NCBI RefSeq assembly: GCF_020400655.1
Contig: NZ_JAINRC010000029.1
Coordinates: forward strand, 1-64,000
Direction of reading: 5' to 3'
DNA: 64,000 bases
Source of the DNA: Streptomyces spinosus
GTDB lineage: Bacteria; Actinomycetota; Actinomycetes; Streptomycetales; Streptomycetaceae
In this document: one piece after another, positions 25,924 through 34,859 of the stretch
Layout: each line of letters opens with the position of its first letter
Numbering within the stretch: position 1 is the first letter of the stretch
Notes under the pieces: model-generated
Seen by the model: only the letters and a program-made list of their open reading frames with translations
Database searches by the model: none
Told to the model about the DNA's origin: nothing
Program-made: the position numbers and the translations under genes

Positions 25924-27068
25924 CGACGGAGCAGACCGGTCGTGCACACGGCGCGCAGGTTGTCGTCGTCACCGGTGCGAGCGCCGGCGTTGGCCGGGCC
26001 ACAGCGAAGGCGTTCGCCGCCCGCGGCGCCGCGGTGGCCCTTCTGGCCCGTGGCCAGCGGGGGCTCGAACAGGCGGCGCAGGACGTCCGCACTGCCGGGG
26101 GGCTGGCCTTGCCCCTGATGGTGGACGTTTCGGACGCCGAGGCGGTGGACGCGGCGGCACAACAGGTCGAAGATCGGCTCGGACCCATCGATGTATGGGT
26201 GAACGCCGCCTTCACCACGGTCTTCTCGCCCGCGAGCGAGATCCGGCCGGAGGAGCTGAAGAGGGCCACCGAGGTGACGTACTTCGGTTTCGTCCACGGT
26301 ACGCAGGCGGCCCTCCGCCGTATGCTGCCCCGCGACCGCGGCACGATCGTGCAGGTCGGTTCCGCCCTCGCCTACCGCAGCGTGCCCTTGCAGTCGGTGT
26401 ACTGCGGAGCCAAGGCCGCGATCCGGGGATTCACCGACGCACTGCGCTGTGAGCTGATGCACGACGGCAGTGGGGTGAACGTGACAACGGCCCATCTGCC
26501 GGGGGTCAACACCCCGCAGTTCAGCTGGGTGCTGACTCGCCTGCCGAGGCATCCGCGACCTGTGGCTCCGGTCTACCAGCCCGAAGTCGCCGCCGCCGGC
26601 ATCGTGTACGCCGCCGACCACCCGGAGCGACGGGAGTACTGGATCGGCGGCTCCACGGTGGCCACCCTGCTGGGGCAGAGACTCGCGGCGGGCCTGCTCG
26701 ACCGCTACCTCGCCCGCACGGGCTACGACTCCCAGCAGACCGACAAGCCCGTCGACTCCTCCCGGCCGGCCAACCTGTGGAAACCGGTTGACGACGCGCA
26801 GGGCACCGACCACGGACCGTACGGCATCTTCGACGACGAAGCGCACTCCCGCAGCCTGCAGCTGTGGGCCTCGCGGCACCGTCGGCCCCTCGTGCTCGGG
26901 GCGGCGGCCGTTGGTGCCCTGGTCACCGTCGGTGCGGCGGCCACGGCCGCAGGGCGCGGGCGGCTTCCTCAGAGCGGCAACGCGGAGGCGTCGTTGAGGC
27001 GGACGGCGCACTCCAGCAGGAGGGCGTGGACGAACGCCTGGGGCAGGTTGCCGCGTAGCTGGCGCTGA
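25920..27068 (+). CDS. SDR family oxidoreductase with membrane tail
   Basis: A 382-residue short-chain dehydrogenase. Cofactor motif TGASAGVG (about 18-25), NAA (about 93) and the catalytic Y-x3-K in YCGAKAA (about 160-166). Residues 250-320 are a non-SDR extension, and a hydrophobic segment (LVLGAAAVGALVTVGAAATAAG, about 323-345) suggests membrane association. It is coupled to pyruvate oxidase 1 (ATGA). Its 3' end overlaps the convergent GH15 gene by 100 bp. Substrate unknown. Confidence 0.83.
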   Translation: MTTEQTGRAHGAQVVVVTGASAGVGRATAKAFAARGAAVALLARGQRGLEQAAQDVRTAGGLALPLMVDVSDAEAVDAAAQQVEDRLGPIDVWVNAAFTTVFSPASEIRPEELKRATEVTYFGFVHGTQAALRRMLPRDRGTIVQVGSALAYRSVPLQSVYCGAKAAIRGFTDALRCELMHDGSGVNVTTAHLPGVNTPQFSWVLTRLPRHPRPVAPVYQPEVAAAGIVYAADHPERREYWIGGSTVATLLGQRLAAGLLDRYLARTGYDSQQTDKPVDSSRPANLWKPVDDAQGTDHGPYGIFDDEAHSRSLQLWASRHRRPLVLGAAAVGALVTVGAAATAAGRGRLPQSGNAEASLRRTAHSSRRAWTNAWGRLPRSWR

Positions 27069-28750
27069 CGGACGTCGTATTCTTCCGCGAACAGCCCGGA
27101 CGGCCCGCAGGCCGCCCGGGTTCGTTCGAACCAGCGCAGCGCGCGGGTGCGGTCGCCGACGCGGTCGGCGGCGAGCGCCATGGTGAAGCCGCAGAGCAGA
27201 AAGGCTCCCTCGGCTTCCCCGAGAGGGATGTCGCCGTGCACGAAGCGGTACAGGTAGCCGTCTTCGGCCAGCCGGTCCTCGATGAAGCGGCGGGTGAGCG
27301 TGTTGCTGGGGTCGTCGGCGGGCGGGCAGCCGCGGGACAGGGGGGTGAGGAGGGCGGCTTCCGGTCCGTCGTCGTCGGCGGCCCGGCGCCAGCGGCCATC
27401 CGTCCTGAGGCAGCGGCGTCGGGTCTCCGCGAAAACCCCATCGGCGAGTTCGGAAGAACGTTGTGCCGTCCGGCCCGACAGTGCCACCGAAACCTGTCGC
27501 AGTCCGCAGACCACGCTCAGCCGGGACTGGGTCCACCAGCGGTTGTCCAGTTCCCACAGGCCGGCGTCCGGCCGCGTCCAGTTGCTTTCCACCGCGTCGA
27601 CCGCGATCCCGACCGCCTGTTCGGCTTCCGGGGTGAGCCGGTCGTGGTGCGCGGCGGCGGCGAACAACTGCAGAACCTCACCGAACGCGTCGAGCTGGAA
27701 CTGCTCGGCCGCCTTGTTGCCGACGTGGTCGCTGCCACCTGGATATCCCCTGAGCGGCAGCCGTTGCTGGTCCGGCACCGGGCCGCCGTCGACGGTGTAG
27801 GCCGGGTGGAGAGCCTCACCGTCGGCGAGGATGCGCTCCGCGGTGAAGCGCACCGCCGTGTCGAGCAACTCGTGCGGGCCGTGTGACGCGACGGCGAGGC
27901 CCGCGTAGCACTGGTCGCGCACCCATGCGAAACGGTAGTCATAGCTGCGGCCGGTGTTGGCGCGTTCCGGGAGCGAGGTGGTGGCCGCGGCCACCATGCC
28001 ACCCGAGCTGCTGGTCAGCCCGCGCAGCACCGCATAGGCGTGGCGGGCGTCGCGCGGTGCGGCCGTGCCGGAGCAGTCCGGCACGGCACGCTGCCACGCC
28101 TGTTCCGTCTGCTTCCACAACTGCTTCGGGGCCAGCTGTCGACTGTCGCCGCCGGCCGACAGCTCCAGCACGATGTCGTGTTCCTCGCCCTTGCGCAGCC
28201 GGAACCCACCGCGAAGACCGGACTCCCCACTCCACGAGGCCCGCTCGGCACCGGCCAGTCGCACGTGCAGGCCCCCGGCCCGGGCCGTCCACAGGCCGTC
28301 CTGGAGCCGTACCTCGGACACGCGCCCGGCGCCGAAACCGGGCCGCAGGTCGAGGGACATGCGCAGGCGCGCCTCGCCGCGTTCCACCCGCATGCGGCGC
28401 AGCAGCAGCAGGCGATCGGTGGAGGCCGGCATCGCGAGCGCGTCGCGGCACTCGATGACGGCGTCGGCGGTCACCCAGCGGCTGACGTGGATCAACGTGC
28501 CGTCCTCGTAATATCCGCCCCACACACGCCACCGGTCCTCCGGCTCGACAGCGAAGTACCCGCCGCCGCCGATGAGCGCGGAGAACACGGCGTCACTGTG
28601 CCAGCGTGGGGCACACAGCCACACGATCCGCCCCTCCGGGTCCACCACGGCGCCACGTTCGCCGTCGGCGAGGACCGCGTAGCCGCGCACGACCCATGGG
28701 GGACAGGCGCCGTCGTCCGCTTCTGTCGGCTTGTCCGCTTTCTCGTTCAT
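26969..28750 (-). CDS. Glycoside hydrolase family 15 protein
   Basis: A 593-residue GH15-type enzyme. N-terminal beta-sandwich domain (YAVLADGERGAVVDPEGRIVWLCAPRW), then the (alpha/alpha)6 barrel with SYDYRFAWVRDQCYAG, GLWELDNRWWTQSR and FLLCGFTMALA. In glucoamylases and trehalases two Glu act as acid and base: the Glu of GLWEL and a Glu in the FAEEYDVRQRQLRGNLPQAF region are candidates. It would hydrolyse alpha-linked glucose units such as trehalose or oligosaccharides in the cytoplasm (no signal peptide). The ribosome site is weak. Confidence 0.85.
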   Translation of the reverse strand: MNEKADKPTEADDGACPPWVVRGYAVLADGERGAVVDPEGRIVWLCAPRWHSDAVFSALIGGGGYFAVEPEDRWRVWGGYYEDGTLIHVSRWVTADAVIECRDALAMPASTDRLLLLRRMRVERGEARLRMSLDLRPGFGAGRVSEVRLQDGLWTARAGGLHVRLAGAERASWSGESGLRGGFRLRKGEEHDIVLELSAGGDSRQLAPKQLWKQTEQAWQRAVPDCSGTAAPRDARHAYAVLRGLTSSSGGMVAAATTSLPERANTGRSYDYRFAWVRDQCYAGLAVASHGPHELLDTAVRFTAERILADGEALHPAYTVDGGPVPDQQRLPLRGYPGGSDHVGNKAAEQFQLDAFGEVLQLFAAAAHHDRLTPEAEQAVGIAVDAVESNWTRPDAGLWELDNRWWTQSRLSVVCGLRQVSVALSGRTAQRSSELADGVFAETRRRCLRTDGRWRRAADDDGPEAALLTPLSRGCPPADDPSNTLTRRFIEDRLAEDGYLYRFVHGDIPLGEAEGAFLLCGFTMALAADRVGDRTRALRWFERTRAACGPSGLFAEEYDVRQRQLRGNLPQAFVHALLLECAVRLNDASALPL

Positions 28751-28868
28751 GGCCGGGGAGAATGCCCGACGGCCGCGTCGCGAAAACGGTCCGCACGCCG
28801 TGGGGCCGGGGCATGACGGCAACCGGAATGCTGGACCGGCACCGCTGCGGTCCTGCGGGGCACACCCT

Positions 28869-29708
28869 TCATCCGAATACCGTGGCGAGCCGCCGGTACA
28901 GACCGGGGGCCACACCGCGAACCATGGCGGGCAGCCGCAACCAGGCTGGTACGAACACCTCGTCCTTGCCATGCCGTACGACGTCCCATACGGCGTCGGC
29001 CACCCGCTCGGGAGCCACCGGCCTGGGCGACGAGCGCAGGTAAGGCACCCCGCGCCGTTCGAAGAAGGGAGTGTCCACCACACCCGGAATCACGTGGCTG
29101 ACTGCTACGCCGGCAGGGCGCAGTTCGTATCGGAGTGCGTCGGCGAAGGCCCCGAGGCCTGCCTTGACGGCCGAGTAGACCGCCTCACCCCGCACTCCCG
29201 TGCTGCCCGCGACCGAGCCGATCAGGACGATGCGTCCGGTTCCCGCGGCTGCCATGTGCGGGGCGAGGTGCCGTACGACGTGCAGGGTGGCCAGGAGGTC
29301 GACGGCGACCACCTCCTCGATCGCGGACAGCGGCATGTGCGTGAACTCCCCGGCCCATCCGACCCCGGCACAGGCCACCAGCAGGTCGAGCCGGCCGAGC
29401 CGCTCCAGGGTGAAGCCAGCCAGTTCCGGGCCGGCGCGGGTACCGGTGAGGTCTGCAGGAAAGGCCGCCGCGCACGCGCGGGTCGCCACCTGGGAGAGCC
29501 GCGACGGATTGCGACCGTTGAGGACCATGCGCCAGCCCCCTTCGGAGGCCAGCCGAAGGGCCACCGCGGCACCGATGCCGGAGGATGCGCCGGTGATGAG
29601 CGCCGTCCCCCGGAAGAGGGTGGCGCCGCTCGCGGTGCGCGCCTGCCTCTCTGGCACGGCTCCCGTGGGGCTGCTCTTTGCGCCGGCACGGAAAGGGACA
29701 TGGGTCAT
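28869..29708 (-). CDS. SDR family oxidoreductase
   Basis: A 279-residue short-chain dehydrogenase with TGASSGIG (about 40-47), the CAG(V)G motif in LVACAGVGWAG, and catalytic YSAVK (about 180). The C-terminal part (DEVFVPAWLRLPAMVRGVAPGLYRR) is typical of SDRs that act on lipophilic substrates. The start at 29708 follows GAGGTCCAGCC. It lies upstream of the GH15 gene on the same strand. Confidence 0.85.
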   Translation of the reverse strand: MTHVPFRAGAKSSPTGAVPERQARTASGATLFRGTALITGASSGIGAAVALRLASEGGWRMVLNGRNPSRLSQVATRACAAAFPADLTGTRAGPELAGFTLERLGRLDLLVACAGVGWAGEFTHMPLSAIEEVVAVDLLATLHVVRHLAPHMAAAGTGRIVLIGSVAGSTGVRGEAVYSAVKAGLGAFADALRYELRPAGVAVSHVIPGVVDTPFFERRGVPYLRSSPRPVAPERVADAVWDVVRHGKDEVFVPAWLRLPAMVRGVAPGLYRRLATVFG

Positions 29709-29796
29709 GGCTGGACCTCGCTGCGCTGGCGGACGTACTGGGCGAGCCTGGAGTCCGGTGAAGTATCCCGAGCACCCTTTTCGTGAAACGGCTTGT

Positions 29797-30123
29797 TCAC
29801 CGCACAGCCGCGCGGGTCGCGCACAGACCTCCCACCGTGAAGGCGCCGGCAACCGCGAAATCGACAGAAGCCGCCGTGCGCCATCGAGGGCTGTACACCG
29901 CGAGGCCGGCCATCGTGGCGGCGTGGAGGGCGTCGGGCAGTGCCGCCCATGCCGGCGGCATCACTCCGGCGGCCGTCGCAAGTCCCTGGACGAGATGACG
30001 GGCACCCAGCACGCGCACGACAGCGTCCGCGGCGGTGTTGCGGGCAGTGCGCGGACAGTGGCGCAGTACGGCTCCCGGAACCGTGGTCAGGACGGTTCCC
30101 CACATGACGCGAGCCACGGTCAT
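29797..30123 (-). CDS. Small membrane protein, hypothetical
   Basis: A 108-residue protein with about three hydrophobic segments (VARVMWGTVLTTVPGAVL, HAATMAGLAVYS and SVDFAVAGAFTVGG). Similar small membrane proteins with the pattern VVRVLGARHLVQGLAT occur in actinomycetes, function unknown. The start at 30123 could extend to an ATG at 30147; neither ribosome site is strong. Confidence 0.65.
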   Translation of the reverse strand: MTVARVMWGTVLTTVPGAVLRHCPRTARNTAADAVVRVLGARHLVQGLATAAGVMPPAWAALPDALHAATMAGLAVYSPRWRTAASVDFAVAGAFTVGGLCATRAAVR

Positions 30124-30143
30124 GGTCACCACCGAGGACCGCC

Positions 30144-30788
30144 TCATCGCGGGCTGCCTGACGAGGACGCGGGAGGACTGGCCGGCTCTCTCGGTACGGA
30201 CGAGTTCCCCGGAACGGTGCTGCTGTGGACGACCTTGGACGTCACGGCGTCGATCTGGTAGACGTGCGTCTGCCCTCCTTGCACCGTGTCGATGGTGACC
30301 GACCACACCGGGCGCCCCTGGTTGTCCTTCTCCAGGCTGACATCGGTGACCTTGCCGAAATCCGGTTGTTTCACCTTGTCCACCGCGTCGTGTGGCAGGA
30401 CCTTCGCCGATGCGATGAGCGCGGCCATACGTGCTTTCTGCGCCTGTCCCTGATCACCGGGTACGGAGGTGCCCAGGAACCGCCCGTGGATGGCGTCCAC
30501 ACGTACCGCGTGTACCGTGCCGTTCTGTTCAGCGACCCGGGTCAGCCAGACGGGGTTCGGACTTGAGACGTCCGTGACCCGAACGGAAAGCAACGTCGTG
30601 CCGGGCACTTCTGACAGCGCCGTAAGCACGGCCCGGTCGTAGGGAGCCTCGACCTGGGGGAGGGCTTCCGGCCGGTGTTCCGGCGGCTGGCTCTGACAGG
30701 CCGTACCGGCCACCAGCAACGCGCCTGTCGCCAGGAAACCGGCCAGAGCCGGCGCTGTTCTGCCGACGGCGCTGCCTCTCGTGCGCAT
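30144..30788 (-). CDS. PepSY-domain lipoprotein
   Basis: A 214-residue lipoprotein. The signal peptide ends in the lipobox VAGTAC (about residues 26-31). The C-terminal half contains PepSY-like strands (VTDVSLEKDNQGRPVWSVTIDT, then VYQIDAVTSKVV). PepSY domains often inhibit proteases or act in cell-wall or metal-linked processes. The ATG has a strong ATCAGGAGGAACAC site. The small membrane protein gene follows on the same strand. Confidence 0.85.
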   Translation of the reverse strand: MRTRGSAVGRTAPALAGFLATGALLVAGTACQSQPPEHRPEALPQVEAPYDRAVLTALSEVPGTTLLSVRVTDVSSPNPVWLTRVAEQNGTVHAVRVDAIHGRFLGTSVPGDQGQAQKARMAALIASAKVLPHDAVDKVKQPDFGKVTDVSLEKDNQGRPVWSVTIDTVQGGQTHVYQIDAVTSKVVHSSTVPGNSSVPREPASPPASSSGSPR

Positions 30789-30866
30789 GTGTTCCTCCTG
30801 ATCTCGGTCCCCTGGTTCGGTGGAACTCCGTACGCCCGTGAGCGGAGAGCGACAGGGGGGCTTACG

Positions 30867-31418
30867 TCAGCCTGCGTCACCACCGCCGGAGCTGCGGGAG
30901 GACGTCGCGGCGGTGAGAATCGGCGCGATACCCAGCACGAGAGCCAGGCCGACCAGCAGGCCGTACAGAGGTGGCCCTGGTCTGGTGATGCCGGAGGTGA
31001 TCAGCAGCGCCGTGGCGGCGGCCGGGGCATGGTGGGAGTCCAGCACGTGGAGAAGGAAGAGGGTGACACCCACCGCGAGGGCTTGTGCGCCGATCTGTGG
31101 CGCGGTGTCGTGATGCTGCTCGGCGACGGAGGGGTGGCTCCACAATCCGAAGACCGCCAGACAGGCCAGACCCACGCCGACCGCTGCGGCGTGGCCGGTC
31201 ACCGCGCTGCGGAGCCGGGCAGTCACTGATTCCGGATGCGCCAGCAGCAGGTACGCGGTCGGGCCCAGCGTCGTGGTCAGCGCGATCCAGCCGATGAGGT
31301 TGCCGACGGCGCCGACGCCGGCGAGCAGCAGTGTCGACAGCGCGAACAGCCGCAGACCCCCCAGCAGGCGGGCCGGTGCTCCGCTGAGAGGACCGGCCGG
31401 CAGATCACCGGTGTCCAT
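30867..31418 (-). CDS. HPP family membrane protein
   Basis: A 183-residue protein with four to five membrane segments. It has the HPP-family character: ALTTTLGPTAYLLLAHPES (about 48-66) and later HVLDSHHAPAAATALLITSG, where HAPAAATA is close to the HPP signature (normally HPPA). Some plastid and cyanobacterial HPP proteins take part in nitrite transport. Start at 31418 is preceded by GAGGAGGCCCAGC. Confidence 0.82.
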   Translation of the reverse strand: MDTGDLPAGPLSGAPARLLGGLRLFALSTLLLAGVGAVGNLIGWIALTTTLGPTAYLLLAHPESVTARLRSAVTGHAAAVGVGLACLAVFGLWSHPSVAEQHHDTAPQIGAQALAVGVTLFLLHVLDSHHAPAAATALLITSGITRPGPPLYGLLVGLALVLGIAPILTAATSSRSSGGGDAG

Positions 31419-31586
31419 GCTGGGCCTCCTCAGGACTCGGAGCCTTCCGGGTATCCGCTCGGAGTCACCGTCAACCGGGCGGGAGCCCCACCAGTCACTG
31501 CGGCGCCCGTACGGTTCCATGATCACCGTTGCCCCCGGGTGAGAGGGCTGATCAAGACGCCGGTTGCAGCCGAGAGCCCCCGCTGG

Positions 31587-31961
31587 TCAGATGTCTGCGC
31601 TCCAGTCGTTCGTGGGCTGAAGAACTGCCTCTGTCAGGGCACGCGTGCGTAGTTCCGTGACCGCTTGGTACTCCGGGTCGGCGACCATGCGGCTGAAGGC
31701 CGTACGGCTCGGGTAGCGGACCAGGACGACTGCGTCCCATGTCTGCCCCTCTTCGGCCACCAGCGCGGTTCCGCCCCTTCCGGCATAAAGAACATGCGCT
31801 CCGTACCGGGGCAGGAACGTTTCCCGCAGGTGCCGTGCGTACTCCTGGTACAGAGCTCTGCCGCCAGGCGCGAAGCGCAGCAGGTTCAGCATGACAACGG
31901 GCCCGTCGGGGTCCTCGGCCAGCATCGCCTTCATATCTCCGCCGGTGGGGTCGATAGCCAC
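31587..31961 (-). CDS. DUF1330 domain protein
   Basis: A 124-residue ferredoxin-like (alpha+beta) protein with the DUF1330 pattern: PVVMLNLLRFAPGGRALYQEYARHL, ALVAEEGQTWDAVVLVRYPSRTAFSRMVADPEYQ. These are dimeric alpha/beta barrels related to stress-response monooxygenases; function unknown. GTG start at 31961 after GAAGGAGTGCCCC. Confidence 0.83.
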   Translation of the reverse strand: MAIDPTGGDMKAMLAEDPDGPVVMLNLLRFAPGGRALYQEYARHLRETFLPRYGAHVLYAGRGGTALVAEEGQTWDAVVLVRYPSRTAFSRMVADPEYQAVTELRTRALTEAVLQPTNDWSADI

Positions 31962-32158
31962 GGGGCACTCCTTCGGACGAACGGACGCGACTGCCCCGGC
32001 CCGATGGGCGGGGCGGCTCAGCATACCGATCGGTATGTGCCTGTCGGCAAGGGTGTCGAACCCGCGGGTCGGACGAGATCGTCAGTCTGCGGGCTTTCAA
32101 AAATCACGCGTCTGGGCACTCCCGCACGCCGTACAGGTCGAGCGGAGGAGAGCGGCGA

Positions 32159-32824
32159 GTGGACCATCGGCGGGTCTTCGGTGAAGTCTTCACCCTGGAG
32201 ACGGCTATCGCATCCTTTGTGTTCGCCGCGGTACTCGCGCTGATGGCCGTCGCCGTCATCAGACGCCGGGCCGGAACCGGCAGGCACCCGTCCCAACGGG
32301 CGGAGAACAACCGATTGGAGTCCTACTACCTCGGGGTGCTCGGCGTCGTCGCCGTTTTCCTCGTCGTCTACACGGCCCTGGCCAACCACCGCGAGCACCA
32401 CACGCCGGCGGACCGCCCCACCACCCGCGTCGAGGTGACCGGGTTTCAGTGGTGCTGGGAGTTCAGGTACCCGCGCGCCGCGGCGCAGCGGACCGTCTCG
32501 GTACAGGGCAATTGCCGCGACAAGCAATTCCCCACACTCGTCGTGCCCACAGGCACGACGGTCAAGATCAAGATTACGTCGAAGGACGTCATCCACTCGA
32601 TGTGGATCCCGGCACTGCGCTACAAGATGGACGCCTTCCCGAACCACCGGAACACGTTCGCCCTCACGTTCAACCAGACGGGGCGATGGCGCGGCAGGTG
32701 TGCGGAGTTCTGCGGCCAGCGCCACAAGTCGATGGACTTCTGGGTGAAGGCCGTGCCGCCCGACGAGTACCGGAAGTGGCTCAGCACGCAGGCGGCTGCC
32801 AGCGCGACCGGAGCCGCCGTATGA
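32159..32824 (+). CDS. ctaC: Cytochrome c oxidase subunit II
   Basis: A 221-residue subunit II. Two N-terminal membrane segments (about 15-35 and 58-76) anchor an extracytoplasmic cupredoxin domain. The CuA site is complete: His in SKDVIHSMW and CAEFCGQRHKSM supplying C-x-E-x-C-x3-H-x2-M. No cytochrome c domain is fused, and the protein is shorter than usual actinobacterial CtaC, so it must receive electrons from a separate donor. GTG start with GGAGGAG upstream. The stop overlaps ctaD (ATGA). Confidence 0.9.
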   Translation: MDHRRVFGEVFTLETAIASFVFAAVLALMAVAVIRRRAGTGRHPSQRAENNRLESYYLGVLGVVAVFLVVYTALANHREHHTPADRPTTRVEVTGFQWCWEFRYPRAAAQRTVSVQGNCRDKQFPTLVVPTGTTVKIKITSKDVIHSMWIPALRYKMDAFPNHRNTFALTFNQTGRWRGRCAEFCGQRHKSMDFWVKAVPPDEYRKWLSTQAAASATGAAV

Positions 32825-34491
32825 GTACGGATCAGCAGACACCTCACCGGGCTCCCGGCCATGCACGCGCCGGCGGTCGGCTGATGTCCTTCACCTCGAC
32901 CGATCACAAGCGCATCGGGCTGCTCATCGTCGGGACCTCCCTGGTTCTGATGTCCCTCGTAGGAGTGCTGGCCCTGCTGATGCGTAGCCAGCTCGCCCTG
33001 CCCGACGAGACGTTCCTCGACGCACACGTCTACAACCAGCTGTTCACCATCCACGGCTCGGGCATGATCTACATGGTCATGACGCCGTTCGCCCTCGGCC
33101 TCGGCGTGTACCTCGTGCCGTTGCAGATCGGCGCGCCGGGCATCGCCATGCCACGCACCACTCTGATGGGCTACTGGCTCTACGTGTGCGGTGCCGTGAC
33201 GATGCTGTCCGGTTTCGCGGCGAACGACGGAGCGCACCCCGACGGCTGGTTCTCCTATCCGCCGCTGGCTGACCGCGTGAACTCCCCGTCCGTCGGTTCG
33301 GACCTGTGGATCGTCGGCGTGTTCCTGGCGGTCACCGGCTCCATCCTCATCGGCTGGACCGTGCTGTGGACCGTGCTCCGCAAACGGGCACCGGGCATGA
33401 CGATGATGCGGATGCCCGTGTTCTCCTGGTCGATGGTGGCGACCTGCCTGATGGTGGTGGGTTCGTTCCCCGCACTGCTGGCGGCCCTGGTCATGCTCGC
33501 TGTGGGCCGGGTGGACCCCGCGGTGTTCGCGTCCAATGTGTGGAACATCGGCTACCAGCACATCTTCTGGTTCTACGGGCATCCGGTCGTCTACGTGATG
33601 TTCTTCCCCTACCTGGCCGCGGTGGGCGAGGTGCTCGCCGTCTTCTCCGGACGCCGCTTCTTCGCCTACAAGGGGACGGTCCTGGCGCTGCTGACCTTCG
33701 CCGCACTGTCGATGAGTGTCTGGGGTCACCACATGTTCGCCACCGGACAGGCCGCGAACGACTACTACTCCCTGACGTCGATCCTGCTGCTCATGCCGGC
33801 CGGGATCGAGTACTTCGCGTTGATCGGCACGATCCTGGGCGGCCGACTGGTCTTCCGTACGCCCATGCTGTTCGCCCTGGCGTTCATCCCGCAGTTCCTG
33901 ATCGGCGGCCTCACCGGCGTCATGGTCGGCACCCCGGTGATCGACTACCACGTGCACGACAGCTACTTCGTCGTGGCCCACCTGCACTATGTGCTGTTCG
34001 CCGGCAGCGCCTTCGGACTCTTCGCGGCCGTCTACTACTGGTTCCCGAAGGCCACCGGCGCCCTGCTCCGCGAGAACCTGGGCAAACTGCACTTCTGGCT
34101 GCTCGTCGCCGGGACGAACCTGACCTTCCTGCCCATGTTCGCTCTGGGGTACCTCGGCATGCCCCGGAGGGTCTACACCTACGACGCGATCGACGGCTTC
34201 GGCTGGCTGAACCTGCTGTCCAGTTGCGGCGCCGGAGTGCTCGCCCTGGCCATGGTCGTCTTCATCGTCAACGTGCTGGAGTCGCTGCGCAGCAGACGGC
34301 CCGCGGGTGACGACCCGTGGGGTGGCCAGACACTGGAGTGGGCCACCTCGTCACCTCCGCCCGAGATGAACTTTCCGCCCGAGCGGCCACTGCCCCCGAT
34401 CACCAGCTACGCCCCGCTGCTCGACCTGGAGAAGCAGAAGAGGACCGGTGCCGGGCGGACGCCCGCAGCCGGTGAGGGGAGCCAGGCATGA
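32821..34491 (+). CDS. ctaD: Heme-copper oxidase subunit I, channel residues atypical
   Basis: A 556-residue subunit I with 12 membrane segments. Heme and CuB ligands are present: H78 (IHGSGM), H254 with the crosslinked Tyr258 (GHPVVY), H303-H304 (VWGHHMF), H387 and H389 (AHLHY). Residues that normally mark the proton channels differ: GAPD reads GAPG (residue 106), GHPE reads GHPV (256) and TGIK reads AGIE (330). It should reduce oxygen, but proton pumping may differ from the A1 type. Overlaps ctaC and the next gene by 4 bp. Confidence 0.9.
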   Translation: MSTDQQTPHRAPGHARAGGRLMSFTSTDHKRIGLLIVGTSLVLMSLVGVLALLMRSQLALPDETFLDAHVYNQLFTIHGSGMIYMVMTPFALGLGVYLVPLQIGAPGIAMPRTTLMGYWLYVCGAVTMLSGFAANDGAHPDGWFSYPPLADRVNSPSVGSDLWIVGVFLAVTGSILIGWTVLWTVLRKRAPGMTMMRMPVFSWSMVATCLMVVGSFPALLAALVMLAVGRVDPAVFASNVWNIGYQHIFWFYGHPVVYVMFFPYLAAVGEVLAVFSGRRFFAYKGTVLALLTFAALSMSVWGHHMFATGQAANDYYSLTSILLLMPAGIEYFALIGTILGGRLVFRTPMLFALAFIPQFLIGGLTGVMVGTPVIDYHVHDSYFVVAHLHYVLFAGSAFGLFAAVYYWFPKATGALLRENLGKLHFWLLVAGTNLTFLPMFALGYLGMPRRVYTYDAIDGFGWLNLLSSCGAGVLALAMVVFIVNVLESLRSRRPAGDDPWGGQTLEWATSSPPPEMNFPPERPLPPITSYAPLLDLEKQKRTGAGRTPAAGEGSQA

Positions 34492-34859
34492 CCAAGAAGG
34501 ATCCGGGGGCGGCCCTCGTTGCGGGCTGGGGCCTGTTCAACGGTCTTCTCGCGGCCGTCCTCGTCATCTACCACGGCCACCTCATCGCCGTGATGTTGTA
34601 CGTCGGCGCGGTCGTCCTGATCGGGCTCGCCGCTGTGGCGGTCCTCGTCTCCGCCCGACGGAACCCACAGGGGCAGGTCGACCAGAGACTTGCCGTCCGC
34701 GGCGCGGCGACCCTGCCCCTCATGGCCGTCGGCCTCACTCTCGCCCTGCTCACCCTCGTGTACGGCCCCTGGATGCTGTCGCTGTCGGTACCGCTGCTGC
34801 TCGTGGCGGTCGCGGTCGCTATCCATCGGGGGGCCTGGCGCAAGGGCGGTTCCTCATGA
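34488..34859 (+). CDS. Small membrane protein of oxidase operon
   Basis: A 123-residue protein with four hydrophobic segments (AALVAGWGLFNGLLAAVLVIY, LIAVMLYVGAVVLIGLAAVAVLV, LPLMAVGLTLALLTLVYG, LSLSVPLLLVAVAVAI). It is coupled by 4-bp overlaps to ctaD and the following gene, so it is probably an accessory oxidase subunit replacing the usual subunits III or IV, which are absent here. No family recognised. Confidence 0.75.
   Translation: MTKKDPGAALVAGWGLFNGLLAAVLVIYHGHLIAVMLYVGAVVLIGLAAVAVLVSARRNPQGQVDQRLAVRGAATLPLMAVGLTLALLTLVYGPWMLSLSVPLLLVAVAVAIHRGAWRKGGSS

Noticed and set aside
32620..34092. Minus-strand frame opposite ctaD
   Set aside because: Shadow of the oxidase gene, His/Arg/Gln-rich with no protein-like pattern.
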